Below, piece by piece: positions 12,001 through 21,500 of a DNA stretch of 64,000 nt; the first letter of the stretch is position 1, and each line of letters starts with the position of its first letter. The DNA comes from Acholoe squamosa. Taxonomy: Eukaryota > Annelida > Polychaeta > Phyllodocida > Polynoidae. Position numbers and translations under genes: made by a program. Location: assembly GCA_949317995.1 (NCBI GenBank), contig OX439039.1:52132785-52196784 (forward strand). Direction: 5' to 3'. The notes beneath the pieces were generated by a model. That model saw only the letters and a program-made list of their open reading frames with translations, was not told the origin of the DNA and did no database searches.

Positions 12001-14127
12001 AATCTAAGCGCATCCCCGATGGACACATTTTTAATACCCCGTACCCAATCAACAGTGGAGCATTGGGCCATGCTTGTCCATCACTTTCTTCCAGGCCAGA
12101 TCCAGCCCTTCCGAGTGACCTTTCTTCTGGTGTCTTGCCAGATCGCTATGCCGGTTATAGGTAACCATAGTAGTGCATTTTTTCCCTTTCTTACCAATCG
12201 CCGGATCACAGATGTAAACCGGGTGGTGGTGAAAGTGTGTCTCGAGGAGATGCCTCTGTAACCAAATAGAAGTACTCCAGGTTTTGACAGTCACTTGCAT
12301 CCTGGCAGATGGAGAATGGGCAGGTTTTCTGACGATCACCGTACCATTTCTCCAATGCCCAGCGGAGCTTATGCTTCTGAGTTTCCGAGTGTTCATGTAA
12401 TACATACTTATCAGAAGCATTCAGCATAAGCCATAGTTTCCTATAGGCTTTGCTCGGATTCGGGTCCTCATCAGACAACCGCATCCAGTCTTCATCATCT
12501 GACTTTCCATTCTTCTTGACTGGTCCAGTACAGGCATACAGAGGAGCCCCACCTCAGTCAACAAAAAACGTTTCAGATTGTTTCCCAATGGCTCCTTATC
12601 ATGGTAAAACGTTTTAAAACATTAAAAACAGTTTTTTGACGTTAAATAAAGTTTTTTTTGTTGAGTGGAATCCTTCTTCCTGTATCCGTATACGCAGTCC
12701 TTGAAACAGGTAGGTACCCGTTCCTTGAACCCTGACTTCGCATTTCCCCAGCGTTCAGCTTCAGTTTGATTCGATGGAGCGGCGTCCTCATCATATTCAA
12801 ATGAAGATTCCTCTGGGAACTCTTCTCCAGATGAATCCACTTGCATGGAGGCCTCTGTACCTTCACTAGTATTCAGCTTACTAGCGTACTCCTCTGCTTT
12901 CACAGAATCCGGGAGATGCTTCTTGCGATTAGAAGACCTCCTGCTTCTTGCGATTAGAAGACTTCCCAATTGTCCTCACCTTCCGGATCCTTTGGGTCCT
13001 TAGCCTTAGCTTTAGGTTCAGGATTCTCGGAAGGATCCTTAACCTTAGCTTTGGGACAGGACCCGCAGCAGAAGTACCACTGGTAGAAGGCTTGGGATTA
13101 TCCAGACTCCTACAAGCTAGTTTCATCATCGGGATAGGAGGGGCTTTGATTTCCCTCAGCTTCCTCTCCCTCTCAATCTTGTCCAACTCCTGTTGTGCTC
13201 TATTTTCTTTGGTCACCCTACGAGTGATGATGATCTTCAGAGCACCATCTCTATCTACGGCAGTCGTAGAATCGTTTTGAGTGTGTTCGATTTCGGCTTC
13301 TACTATGTAATAGCTGTCATCCCACTTATCGAATTCGATGGCAGCAATACGGAACTCCCTGAGAGTATGGAAGTCGTACAGGATGGTATCTGGATGCGGG
13401 TAGACTTGCCCGGCTTTCTAGGCTATGCAACCTACCCAGTCTACATCCGTGCGTGTCATATTCCATGTGGACTTATCAGGCTTCTGACAGACTCCCATGG
13501 CAATAGCTCTATTGGTCTCGTACACAACCTGGCGGAATTCCAGATCAACCATCAATCCAGGTTGGTACCAGGTCCAATCACTAAGCCACTCCAGTGGCGT
13601 CCTCTCGAGTTGATGCATAGACATCACATCCTCGTAAGCCATGTGGATCAGGGGGTCTACTCGAATAGGCTTCCCATCACTGGTCACTTGATTCTGTAAT
13701 TCCGGATGGATATACAGATATGTCCCATCATACGCAGCTGGTAATCGGGAGTCTCCTACATCCATAACATCCTCCTGAGTCTCAGTATCTTTGGTCTCAC
13801 CTTGCGAGTTGGTTTGACCATCGATCTGTTCGGTGGATTCTTGGTTAGTAGTATCTGAAGGACAACTACCTTGCTGTTCTGCAACTCTGGTTTCGGCTGT
13901 TCATGTTGGCAATGCCAGCAGGAAGTAGTGGCTTCTGGACTGTCCAAATTGAACTCCTCCAGTCTCTTTTCGAATGACTGATCCGCGTGGGGTGCATCCA
14001 CTTACTTCAGTTTATCCTCCTCTGGTGTCACAGGGGACAACTCCTCATGGGTGAGGGATTCAGTAGTGGGTGTCAGCTTATCTGGGTCACCAGATAGCTT
14101 AGCCGTGGTTACAGATTCCTCAGCCAT
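12001..14127 (-). pseudogene. Broken ORF of unknown family with C-terminal zinc-finger-like motifs (possible third ORF of a gypsy element)
   Basis: The minus-strand ATG is at 14127, with a pyrimidine-rich TTCCTTTCAG just upstream that could be a splice acceptor. A stop follows at 14002-14004, and the coding signal then continues through several frames. These include an acidic N-terminal part, a Trp-rich block (13418-13765, with EWLSDWTW and STWNMT), a basic coiled-coil-like block (12929-13216), and two Cys/His clusters at 12484-12049 (CPFSIC..., then CTTMVTY...RHQKKGH). At least two frame changes and a 105-bp insertion (12559-12663) break it. The order of motifs resembles the ORF at 50311-51490, which follows a gypsy integrase. 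Here the nearest upstream minus-strand gene, beyond the composite repeat, is also a gypsy pol end (35237). No database family was recognised. Confidence 0.5.
12559..12663. mobile_element. Small AT-rich MITE inside the zinc-finger ORF
   Basis: It starts CAACAAAAAACGTTT and ends in TTTTTTTTGTTG, giving inverted CAACAAAAAA ends. AGT lies directly outside both ends and may be a 3-bp target duplication. The AAACGTTT motifs link it to 6251-6545. It interrupts the coding signal on the minus strand. Confidence 0.6.
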
Positions 14128-14220
14128 GGCTGAAAGGAATCAAGTTCAGGAGGCTAAGCACTCCTAGCCTGACTTAACGGCGTCATGAGACAGAGTCAAG
14201 GGCCTTGACTATGTCTGGGT

Positions 14221-14410
14221 AACCCATGTAGCAAGCCTGCTCGGGGCCAAATTGGTTTTACCCGGGATAAGGTGGTTCAAAGCGGGCAGTATTCAGTACA
14301 TGGGTTTTAGGTTCGGCAGATGCTGGGTTTCCAGTCAGGGCCACACAGGGCAGCCCAAATCGGGCAAACCCACTTGAGCCCGTTGGGCTCCCAACGGGTT
14401 TTGTCCTCAG
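14221..14410 (+). repeat. Outer part of the left arm of a large inverted repeat
   Basis: The sequence from AACCCATGTAGCAAGCC to GGGTTTTGTCCTCAG is the reverse complement of 34149-34338, with very few differences. The arm continues beyond the provirus at 30385. Before the provirus inserted, the left arm therefore ran 14221-14410 joined to 30385-32068. Confidence 0.9.
14406..14410 (+). repeat. Target-site duplication of the env-bearing gypsy, left copy (CTCAG)
   Basis: CTCAG directly precedes the 5' LTR and is repeated at 30380-30384 directly after the 3' LTR. The uninterrupted right arm of the inverted repeat has a single copy at the corresponding point (CTGAG near 34147-34151 on the plus strand). 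Confidence 0.93.
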
Positions 14411-14509
14411 TATCATATACCATTTTATTATTCCATAAATTGTGACATATTATTGTATTGATCAAATAATGTATTGTATAAGGAATCAATACATAGGTTG
14501 GTTCTAAGA

Positions 14510-14545
14510 GCTATAAGAGCGCTCAAACTTTGTATAAGAGCGTTC
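14510..14545 (+). promoter_or_regulatory. Candidate LTR promoter: twin TATAAGAGCG boxes
   Basis: CTATAAGAGCG and GTATAAGAGCG lie about 20 bp apart and are preserved in the 3' LTR (near 29070-29105). The position, about 100 bp into the LTR, is compatible with a short U3. This is inference from motif and placement. Confidence 0.4.
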
Positions 14546-15639
14546 ATGCCCCACTGCACACCAGCCAAGTCAGTTACACAGAGTTTGTGACATCAAAGGG
14601 TCCGACCTAATGGTTCACTGCACAATATAATAAAACTGAGGGTCTCAGTGTGCGACCTCATGGTTCAGTGCACAAACTAATAAGTTGTAAGTGAATGCAA
14701 CCGGCCGTCACGGGTGCCTGGGCACCGCAGACGCCGTCATGAGTGTCTGAGCACTCTAATAACTGAACAATGGGTTACATAAGCACGACGCCATAACCGT
14801 CCGGTCGCTCTAGCGTCGCTTCTGAGCAACCTAGGTCAAATATCAAAGCATTTATGAAAAGCCCAAAAGAAGACGGTCAAAATGAGCCTAAGATCAAGGC
14901 GGAACTTCTATTATTAAGGAAGTTACGCTATAGAGACGGATTCAACCTCCGAGTGCACTACAGACAAACTGGCGCAAGTTACGTGCCTATCAAGCGGGCA
15001 TTATAAACTTGGCATATTCAACTCCGTGCATGTGCAAAATGGCGGTTGTAACGGCGTAAACTTCCGAGATATGGGGGTTTGAAGTCACAGAACCGACCAA
15101 GACAATGGGGGACGCAGCGGCGTCCATGGGGGTCCTTTGTGCACCCAGTGACACATGAAAGACTCCCCTCAAACAATTGCAGAGTTAGGCAGATGCCACT
15201 GGCCCCAGTCAGTCTGAGGTGCAATGCCAAGATCTGCTACAAATAGCCTGGCTGCACCTCCTAGAAATCAGAACACCAAGAACCACCCCAGAGGTAACAT
15301 CTCCAGTCATCTCCTGCTACCTGCTATACCACTGCACTATGGTGAAACTATGCTAGACAGGCATTGGTTTCCATCATTAGTGGCCAGAGGCTATCTTCCT
15401 CCAGACATCCACCAGAGGGTAAAGTTATTCATTATTACATTATTCCTCTAAGCAGCAGGTCAGGAGCTAGGTGTGGGAACCCACCTAGAACTATGCTGGA
15501 CATTGTATTATTATTACCTCACAGGTGGAGTGGAACAGAACATTATACTTTATAAACTACTGTATATTTACTGTATGTACAAATTACCTACATACTAACT
15601 ACTGTATGATTGATATTTCTTACATGTTGCCTAAAGCTG

Positions 15640-15645
15640 AATAAA
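15640..15645 (+). terminator. LTR polyadenylation signal AATAAA
   Basis: AATAAA within GCTGAATAAACCAGTG, conserved in the 3' LTR at 30256-30261, about 120 bp from the LTR end. The transcript would end in the 3' LTR copy. Confidence 0.55.
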
Positions 15646-15766
15646 CCAGTGACAACTGGAAATAACACTATTTATGAGAGCTTGATGTATTTACTCCATA
15701 CACCACTAGTCATATGATATTTCTCATATGACAACTTGATCATGCACAATCTCTACCATGACAAAG

Positions 15767-15784
15767 TGGTGGAGAACATCCTAC
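15767..15784 (+). other. Candidate primer-binding site
   Basis: TGGTGGAGAACATCC begins three bases after the 5' LTR, and TGG is the expected complement of a tRNA 3' CCA. I cannot say which tRNA would match. Confidence 0.45.
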
Positions 15785-15910
15785 TAAGATCCCAAATTAC
15801 CCAAAGCTCTCATAAAAATTAAGCTGGCAACATTACTAAAAACGATCATACACACAGTAAACCCCACCCCACCCACCCAGTGACCTTGACACCATGTCCA
15901 CAAAGGTCAC

Positions 15911-16312
15911 CAGTGAGATCTCCCACACATCAGTGAGATCTCCCACACATCAATGAGATCTCCCACACATCAGTGAGATCTCCCACACATTAATGAGATC
16001 TCCCACACATCAGTGAGATCTCCCACACATCAATGAGATCTCCCACACATCAATGAGATCTCCCACACGATCAGTGAGATCTCCCACATATCAGTGAGAT
16101 CTCCCACACATCAATGAGATCTCCCACACGACCAGTGAGATCTCCCACATACCAGTGAGATCTCCCACAAGACCAGTGAGATCTCCCACATACCAGTGAG
16201 GTCTCCCACACGTCAGTGAGGTCTCCCACACGTCAGTGAGGTCTCCCACACGTCAGTGAGGTCTCCCACACGTCAGTGAGGTCTCCCACACATCAGTGAG
16301 GTCTACCCCACA
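15911..16312 (+). repeat. 20-bp minisatellite in the gag leader, ~20 copies
   Basis: The unit is CAGTGAGATCTCCCACACAT. Copies at the 5' side carry GAGATCTCC and those from about 16198 carry GAGGTCTCC, so two sub-variants occupy separate blocks. A few units are 21 bp, so no single reading frame runs through the array. It sits between the primer site and gag, where packaging or translation-control signals are expected. Confidence 0.93.
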
Positions 16313-16663
16313 CATCAAGGTCTTATCAGTCAAGCTGGCAGAACAACACACAAAGACCTTACGTAGTCAGGGACCTGTTGAAGAGGTCTCCCTCCCACCT
16401 AGATCTAGGAGACCCACAGGGGGCAAATCAGCCTCCAGTACAACAGACCCACACTCAGTAGACCCCACACCACCCACCCTGTCTACTCAGGGAACAACCA
16501 GTTCTCAGGGATCCAACATTTCCCAGGGATCTCTACAGGACGCTCAACTCACGCTATCTACCTCAGGGGAAGAAGGATCTGCCTCAGGGGGTGGATCCAC
16601 ACCACCTCAGCTCCGGCTTTTGACAGCCACTCCTCCAGAGACACTTCTCCTACACCCTCCATC

Positions 16664-17746
16664 ATGGACACCGATGAAGGCCCCCAACCTAATCAGACAG
16701 CTGAGAAGATAAGGGCCTATGAGAAGGCCATCCAAGATGCAGTTACTGCCCTAGAGACCAACAAGTCCCAGCAGGAGGAGAGGGAGAGGATCCTCAACCA
16801 ACAATTGGCAGAGAGGAATGCGGCAATAGACACCCAACAGAAGGCCATGGAAGACCAGCGGAAGTCCCTAGAGAGACAACAACAACAGATAGCAGATCTC
16901 ATGAAGATGGTATCATCCCAGACCCCACAGCCTCCCACACCAGCCACCACACCTGTTGTCACACCATCTGCCTCTGGATCCAAAGATGACATCATAATCT
17001 CCATGGTGTCCAACATGACCAAACTCATAGACAGAAAACAACAGGACGACAGAAAGATCAGGCTACATGAGGTAACAAAACCCAAAACCTTTTCACACCC
17101 ATCACCACTCATGTCAACAGCATTATTCATTGATCACAAATTCCCAGAATATCTGAAGGATAAGTACAAAGTAACAGACAGTGTCACCATGGTAACATAT
17201 TTACCCAAGTACCTTGAAGGACAAGCACTAGCTTGGTTTGAATCCTTCAGGGAAAGTGCCACACCTGATATGTTGACATGGACCAATGTAGTGAATAAAT
17301 TAAAAGAGTATTTTGCTACTCGAGACAATATCATCTCCAGGACTGCACTCCGTGCACAAAGGATAGATGAACCTGTCCTAGACTATGCATGCCATCTCAG
17401 GAAAGTGTGTAATGCCCAACGCCAAAGCGATGAAATCTTAAGCAAGGCATTTACCCAAGGCATGAGGCCCTGGATCTCTGTAGCTCTTGAAAACAAGAAA
17501 ATAGACTCTTTTGACCAAGCCCTAGACCTAGCCTTGGAGGTTGAGACCCAAGAAAGATCTAGGAGAACATTATATGCAGAGTCTAACCCACAGCCTACTA
17601 AGAAGAAGGTCCAGGAAATCAGCACTAGTGCAGATGAGGATGTTAACCTAATGTCCAGTGCCCATGTAAGGCAACAGGAAGCTAAGGTTACATCAAAAGA
17701 CCCTACCGGTAGATATAGAGGAAATAACTATGACCCCAACTACTAA
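16664..17746 (+). CDS. gag: Gag, N-terminal and capsid-like part
   Basis: 360 codons from ATG (16664) to TAA (17744-17746). Residues 10-80 are a charged, Gln/Glu-rich probable coiled coil. A Pro/Thr-rich linker follows (about 85-105). Residues about 130-290 fit the retrotransposon Gag capsid fold family, with FIDHKFPEYL, YLEGQALAWFESF, LKEYFAT and QGMRPWI in the usual order. There is no CCHC zinc knuckle. The frame stops where an Arg/Gly-rich stretch begins, and the rest of the nucleic-acid-binding tail lies downstream in another frame. This protein would form the particle core. A Ser/Thr/Pro-rich open frame (16296-16712) overlaps its start in a different frame and may be an upstream ORF. Confidence 0.85.
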   Translation: MDTDEGPQPNQTAEKIRAYEKAIQDAVTALETNKSQQEERERILNQQLAERNAAIDTQQKAMEDQRKSLERQQQQIADLMKMVSSQTPQPPTPATTPVVTPSASGSKDDIIISMVSNMTKLIDRKQQDDRKIRLHEVTKPKTFSHPSPLMSTALFIDHKFPEYLKDKYKVTDSVTMVTYLPKYLEGQALAWFESFRESATPDMLTWTNVVNKLKEYFATRDNIISRTALRAQRIDEPVLDYACHLRKVCNAQRQSDEILSKAFTQGMRPWISVALENKKIDSFDQALDLALEVETQERSRRTLYAESNPQPTKKKVQEISTSADEDVNLMSSAHVRQQEAKVTSKDPTGRYRGNNYDPNY

Positions 17747-18333
17747 TCCAATAGAGGTAGAGGTAGGGGGGGCAACAGCAACAACCGGGGGGTTACAACA
17801 GTAGAAAAGACAACAGCTCTTCCAACTCCAACAATGGTAACTCTTCATACAGTGATAGGAGAGACAGAACCCCAAGTAATGGCAGATCCTATAATAATCA
17901 GGGATCCAACAGTAGGAGCCATAGTCCACATAGGAACTACAACTCTGGATCCTACAACAACAATGGTTCCTACAACAACAGCCAGGGTTCAAACAACTCT
18001 GGATCCTATAACCAAGGATCCAACAGTAGAAGCCACAGTCCACATAGGAACTACAACAGTGGATCCTACAACAACAATGGTGCCTACAGCAACCAGAGAT
18101 CCAACAACTCTGGATCCTACAGCACCCAGGGATCCAACAACTCCGGTCAGTACGGCAACTCTGGTCAATATAACCAGGGTTCCAACTCACGTCAGGAGGA
18201 TTACAAACCTGACACAAGAGGTTACCAGGGGAACCAACACAGTAACCCCCAAATACCACCTCACGTAATGGATCAAATCTCCAAGCTCCTGGTGGCTAGC
18301 ATCTCAACCGCCCCACAGAACCAGGAAAACTAG
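17747..18333 (+). pseudogene. Displaced Gag C-terminal tail: RGG motif plus Asn/Ser/Gly/Tyr-rich repeats
   Basis: After the TAA at 17744-17746 the same frame gives an RGRGRGG stretch. Past the G run at about 17807-17812 the biased composition continues in the next frame, to a TAG at 18331-18333. That tail is rich in Asn, Ser, Gly and Tyr, resembles prion-like domains, and includes two SRSHSPHRNY copies inside a 114-bp direct repeat (17902 and 18016). RGG plus low-complexity tails are known RNA-binding modules, and here one appears to take the place of a CCHC knuckle. The stop and frame change look like damage, but recoding cannot be excluded. Confidence 0.7.
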
Positions 18334-18542
18334 GATGTCACAGTGCCGATGGGCCAGTGCACTGTGACACCCCAAAAACAAACAATCAATCAGGATTAAC
18401 AAGGATCCAACCAGAGACAATTGCTAGTGCCAATCTACCATCTAACAGACAGAGACGTCCATCAGTGATACACATCACCCCACCAGATTCATCATCAAAG
18501 GATACAGGTGAGAGTACCAAGCTTTCTATTGTACTTCTTTAA

Positions 18543-21500
18543 AATGGCTGTATCAATGCAAATCTATATGATGTTTCAGATGTACAATGTTTGGTTGATA
18601 CAGGTGCTACTATCACCTGTGTCAGACAATCATTCCTCATGGACCTCCAAAAGAGATTCCATATCCAATTGAGGAAATCTAAAATCAACATCCATTTGGC
18701 AGATGGATCGGTGTGTCATGTTAGACATTCAGCTATGCTGAACCTTAGAATCCAAGGTGTCAGATTCCAATACCAATTTGCTGTAATACCCAACCTCACA
18801 CAGCCCGTTGTTCTCGGCACAGATTTCTTAAGCACTACAAAATCTCAAATTGAATTTAATGTTGATCCTGAACAAATTCTCAAACCCATTAGGGCAGTGA
18901 GGGATTTTACCATCCCTCCATTCTCTGAACTTGCAGTATTGGGTAAAGTCACATCTACTCAATCACTGCAAGGCAAAACTGGAGTAGTAGATAACCTCCA
19001 AAGAAATAACAATGCCCCATATCTAGTTCAAAGGGCAGCAGTAACCCCCAGGGAAAATAACAAACATCCCCTAGTGTTACTCAACACCAGCAGGCGCCCA
19101 CATAAAATCAAAAAGGGTGCCATCATAGCTCTATTTCAGGAAGTCAAGGAATCTGATTTAGAAAAACCTCAACAGGTGTCAGACACTACCCCACACACTG
19201 ATCAATCCATCTCAGCCATACGGCCTGAGGATGTAACTCAATTCAGTGACACAGACTCAGACTGTGAGTCCACATATGCTGACCCTGAACCCAACTCAAT
19301 CAGACTCTCTGAAATAGCTGCTATACATAGTGAGGCACATGACCTCGAGCCAGAATTGGAAGAGAATGTTCCACCAAAATCTGTGCTCACATCCAAAGAT
19401 CAGCATGATAGATTAGGATCACTGCTGACCAAGTATGATGATATATTTGTAGGAAAAGATGGAGTCATTGGTGCTACATACCTGTATACCCACTCAATAC
19501 ATGTAAAACCTGAGGCAGTACCATGTCATTTCCTACCATATAGACAAACACCAGAAAAACAGGCTGCAATAGGGGAAGAATGTGAAAGGCTAGTACAACA
19601 GGGCATTCTGAGAGAATGTGCTGAGGGCCCCTGGGCTTCCAGATCCTTTTTAGTACAAAAATCATCGGGAGGCCATAGGCTCGTCACAGATTTTCGTTAT
19701 CTGAACCAGAACACGATAAATCAAGCCTTATCTACACCCCGAGCCGATGACACTCTAGACATGATAGGGTCACTCAGACCAAGAGTATTCAGTAAGCTAG
19801 ATGCCCAACAGGGATTTTTTCAAATTCCTATAAGACAGGAGGACCAGCATAAAACCGCATTCATAGCAAATGACAAAAAATATGTCTACGAAAGGATGCC
19901 AATGGGTTTAGCGACTGCACCTGCAGGATTCTGCCATCTAGTCACATTAATTCTGAACAAACTCAAATACAAATGTGCCCTACCATACCTAGATGACATA
20001 TTGGTATTATCACCATCAATCGAACAACACTTCCATGACCTGGAAGATGTGTTCAACAGCTTAAGAGTTGGTAAACTCAAACTGAAGAAATCAAAATGTG
20101 AATACTTCATAGACAGAATAGACTTCTTGGGAATGAGAGTCACACCCAAGGGACTGCAACCATCTCCCACAAAGGTGCAGTCAATCAAAACCTTCCCAAC
20201 ACCAAAATCAGTCAAAAATGTCAGATCCTTCACAGGCCTATGCCAATACTTCAAAAAGTTTATCAAAGGTTATGCCCAAATTGCTAGACCATTGTATGAT
20301 CTACAGACACATCTCAAAGCATTTGTCTGGACAGAGGAGGCAGATAATGCCTTCAAAACATTAAAGCATGCCCTCTGTACCAATGCTCTTCTCAGATATC
20401 CAAATTATGAGAAAGAGTTCAGTTTGGCAACTGATGCTTCCAATGTGAGTTTAGGAGCTGTACTCTCACAGAGAGATAATGAAGGAGTGCTCAGACCAGT
20501 AGCCTTTGCAGGTAGAACCCTCTCCAAACATGAGAGAAATTACAATACCACAGAGAGAGAACTACTGGGAGTAGTGTATGGAGTATTACATTTCAGACAC
20601 TATCTAGAAACTAGACATTTCCAATTATACATGGACCATGCAGCCCTAATCCCACTATTAACCAATACAGGACTCACACATAGATGGGCCAGATGGGCTC
20701 TAGACATACAGCAATTTTCATTCACCATCCAACATGTGAAAGGTGATGATAACATACCACCAGATGCTATGTCTAGAAGAGAATACCCAGATTCTGGACC
20801 CATGACTAACCCTCCACCCCCACCAAGGAGAGTTAGAGCAGCCAGTAGAACCAAGTTTGCAAAAGTAACAAAGAAGGTACCATTCAAAAGGGATGATCCA
20901 CCCAACACCATTGAAAGGCCAGAGACACCCATTAGGGGTATCTTAAAGCAATCTACACATTATGTGTTTTGCCATTGTGAGAGAGAATACTCACAACTCT
21001 TTCCAGATAATGACTTCGAGCCTATTGAATTCTCATCACTCAATCAGATGGTGAAGGCAACTCCTAAGGAGCCACCCTTCACCCCACCTGACTCAGATGA
21101 TGAAGATTCAGAAGACACGATATATGCTATTACTCAAGCAACTTCCAAATCAGTCAGATTCTTTGAACCAATGCAGGGAGAGGAAACATCAAACCATTTG
21201 TGTCCTATGACCACACGCTCAAAGACTAGAGAAATGATTCAGGAGGGAACACCAAAACCCCCCACTCAATCACAAACTATTCTAAATGAGAAAAAGGTCA
21301 CAGGAAACAAACCTACCAAAACCCCACCTGCCAGGAAAAATGTCACAAAAGACACTGCATCTACCAAGTCAAAGAACTCTGAGACAAAGAAGAATGACAA
21401 AAAGCAAATTGTGCCTTTAAAGAAAAAGGTTGCCACTCCCATCAAGGCGAGAATAGGCCCTCCAAAGGAGCCTACACACCAAAACAAGAGTGACGCACCC

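Larger units (their letters stand above)
14411..15763 (+). repeat. 5' LTR of the env-bearing gypsy
   Basis: 1353 bp from TATCATATACC to ACCATGACA. Both LTRs start TATCATA and end ATGACA, an imperfect inverted terminus in which the usual initial TG reads TA. Two TATAAGAGCG boxes (about 14514 and 14535) suit a promoter, and AATAAA at 15640-15645 suits a polyadenylation signal. A 75-codon open frame (15224-15451) is shared with the 3' LTR, probably only because the LTRs are near-identical. Confidence 0.93.

Noticed and set aside
13193..13699. 168-codon plus-strand frame
   Set aside because: It overlaps the minus-strand zinc-finger ORF, whose Trp-rich block has a plausible counterpart at 51 kb; the plus frame has no supporting feature.
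17693..18259. 188-codon minus-strand Cys/Ser/Tyr-rich frame
   Set aside because: Antisense shadow of the Asn/Ser/Gly/Tyr-rich gag tail.
17834..18268. 144-codon Thr/Pro-rich plus-strand frame after gag
   Set aside because: It is the out-of-frame reading of the gag tail; the Asn/Ser/Gly/Tyr frame better matches a Gag nucleic-acid-binding tail and ends where pol begins.
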